Under the pieces are notes generated by a model. It was given only the letters and a program-made list of their open reading frames with translations. It did no database searches and was not told the origin of the DNA. A DNA stretch of 5,502 bases from an uncultured Eubacteriales bacterium (lineage in GTDB: Bacteria > Bacillota > Clostridia > Christensenellales > Aristaeellaceae): the NCBI GenBank assembly GCA_900553265.1, contig USDD01000134.1, positions 1 to 5,502 of the forward strand. Reading direction: 5' to 3'. The translations under genes were made by a program, and so were the position numbers. Positions within the stretch are counted from its first letter, which is position 1. Every line of letters begins with the position of its first letter. This document shows, piece after piece, positions 5,497 to 5,502 of the stretch.

Positions 5497-5502
5497 GGGA
5501 GG
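5497..5502 (+). promoter_or_regulatory. Probable Shine-Dalgarno sequence of an off-window gene
   Basis: The window ends with GGGAGG, a close match to the anti-Shine-Dalgarno complement used by all genes here. It follows a candidate promoter, so a plus-strand start codon is expected within about 5-12 bases beyond the window. No codon of that gene is visible. Confidence 0.35.

Overview
The window is a stretch of bacterial chromosome with GC-rich coding sequence and a strong G/C preference at third codon positions. Signals are Gram-positive in style: strong GGAGG-type ribosome binding sites, a SigA-type promoter with an extended -10, a tandem glycine riboswitch and many hairpin terminators. The gene content (MATE transporter, DUF2284, DUF362-ferredoxin, glycine-riboswitch symporter) fits an anaerobic, GC-rich member of the Clostridia, perhaps from a gut. 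That is inference; no marker gene is present and I do not name a genus.

Left edge (1-246): no gene. It holds three closely spaced hairpins (29-73, 83-108, 118-146), the first two followed by T-runs that continue into the near-repeated motif GACAG(C/G)CTGA. A promoter at 188-216 follows, for the plus-strand operon.

Plus-strand operon (247-3327): a MATE multidrug/solute exporter, a DUF2284 cysteine-rich putative metal-binding protein, and a DUF362 protein ending in a two-cluster 4Fe-4S ferredoxin domain. The gaps are 15 nt each and every gene has its own Shine-Dalgarno sequence, so they are probably one transcript. Two metal or Fe-S proteins beside a membrane exporter is suggestive, but the shared function is unknown. 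A long hairpin follows at 3335-3372.

Middle (3471-3691): a 59-residue small membrane protein or lipoprotein with an excellent ribosome binding site, then a perfect 13-bp GC-rich hairpin shared with the converging minus-strand gene.

Minus-strand transcription unit (5404 down to 3712): a strong promoter, a tandem glycine riboswitch, an intrinsic terminator and an alanine/glycine:cation symporter (AGCS family). One strand of the aptamer-2 P1 helix and its linker can pair, with one bulged A, over the whole 5' arm of the terminator. The sequence therefore predicts a glycine-OFF transcriptional switch: glycine stabilises P1, frees the terminator and shuts down its own importer. This is the best-supported regulatory reading in the window.

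Right edge (5405-5502): a divergent plus-strand promoter and a terminal GGGAGG ribosome binding site, apparently for a gene starting just outside the window.

I did not find a clearly new biological system. The items most worth following are the detailed riboswitch mechanism, the unannotated small protein, the MATE-DUF2284-DUF362 operon and the hairpin cluster at the left edge.
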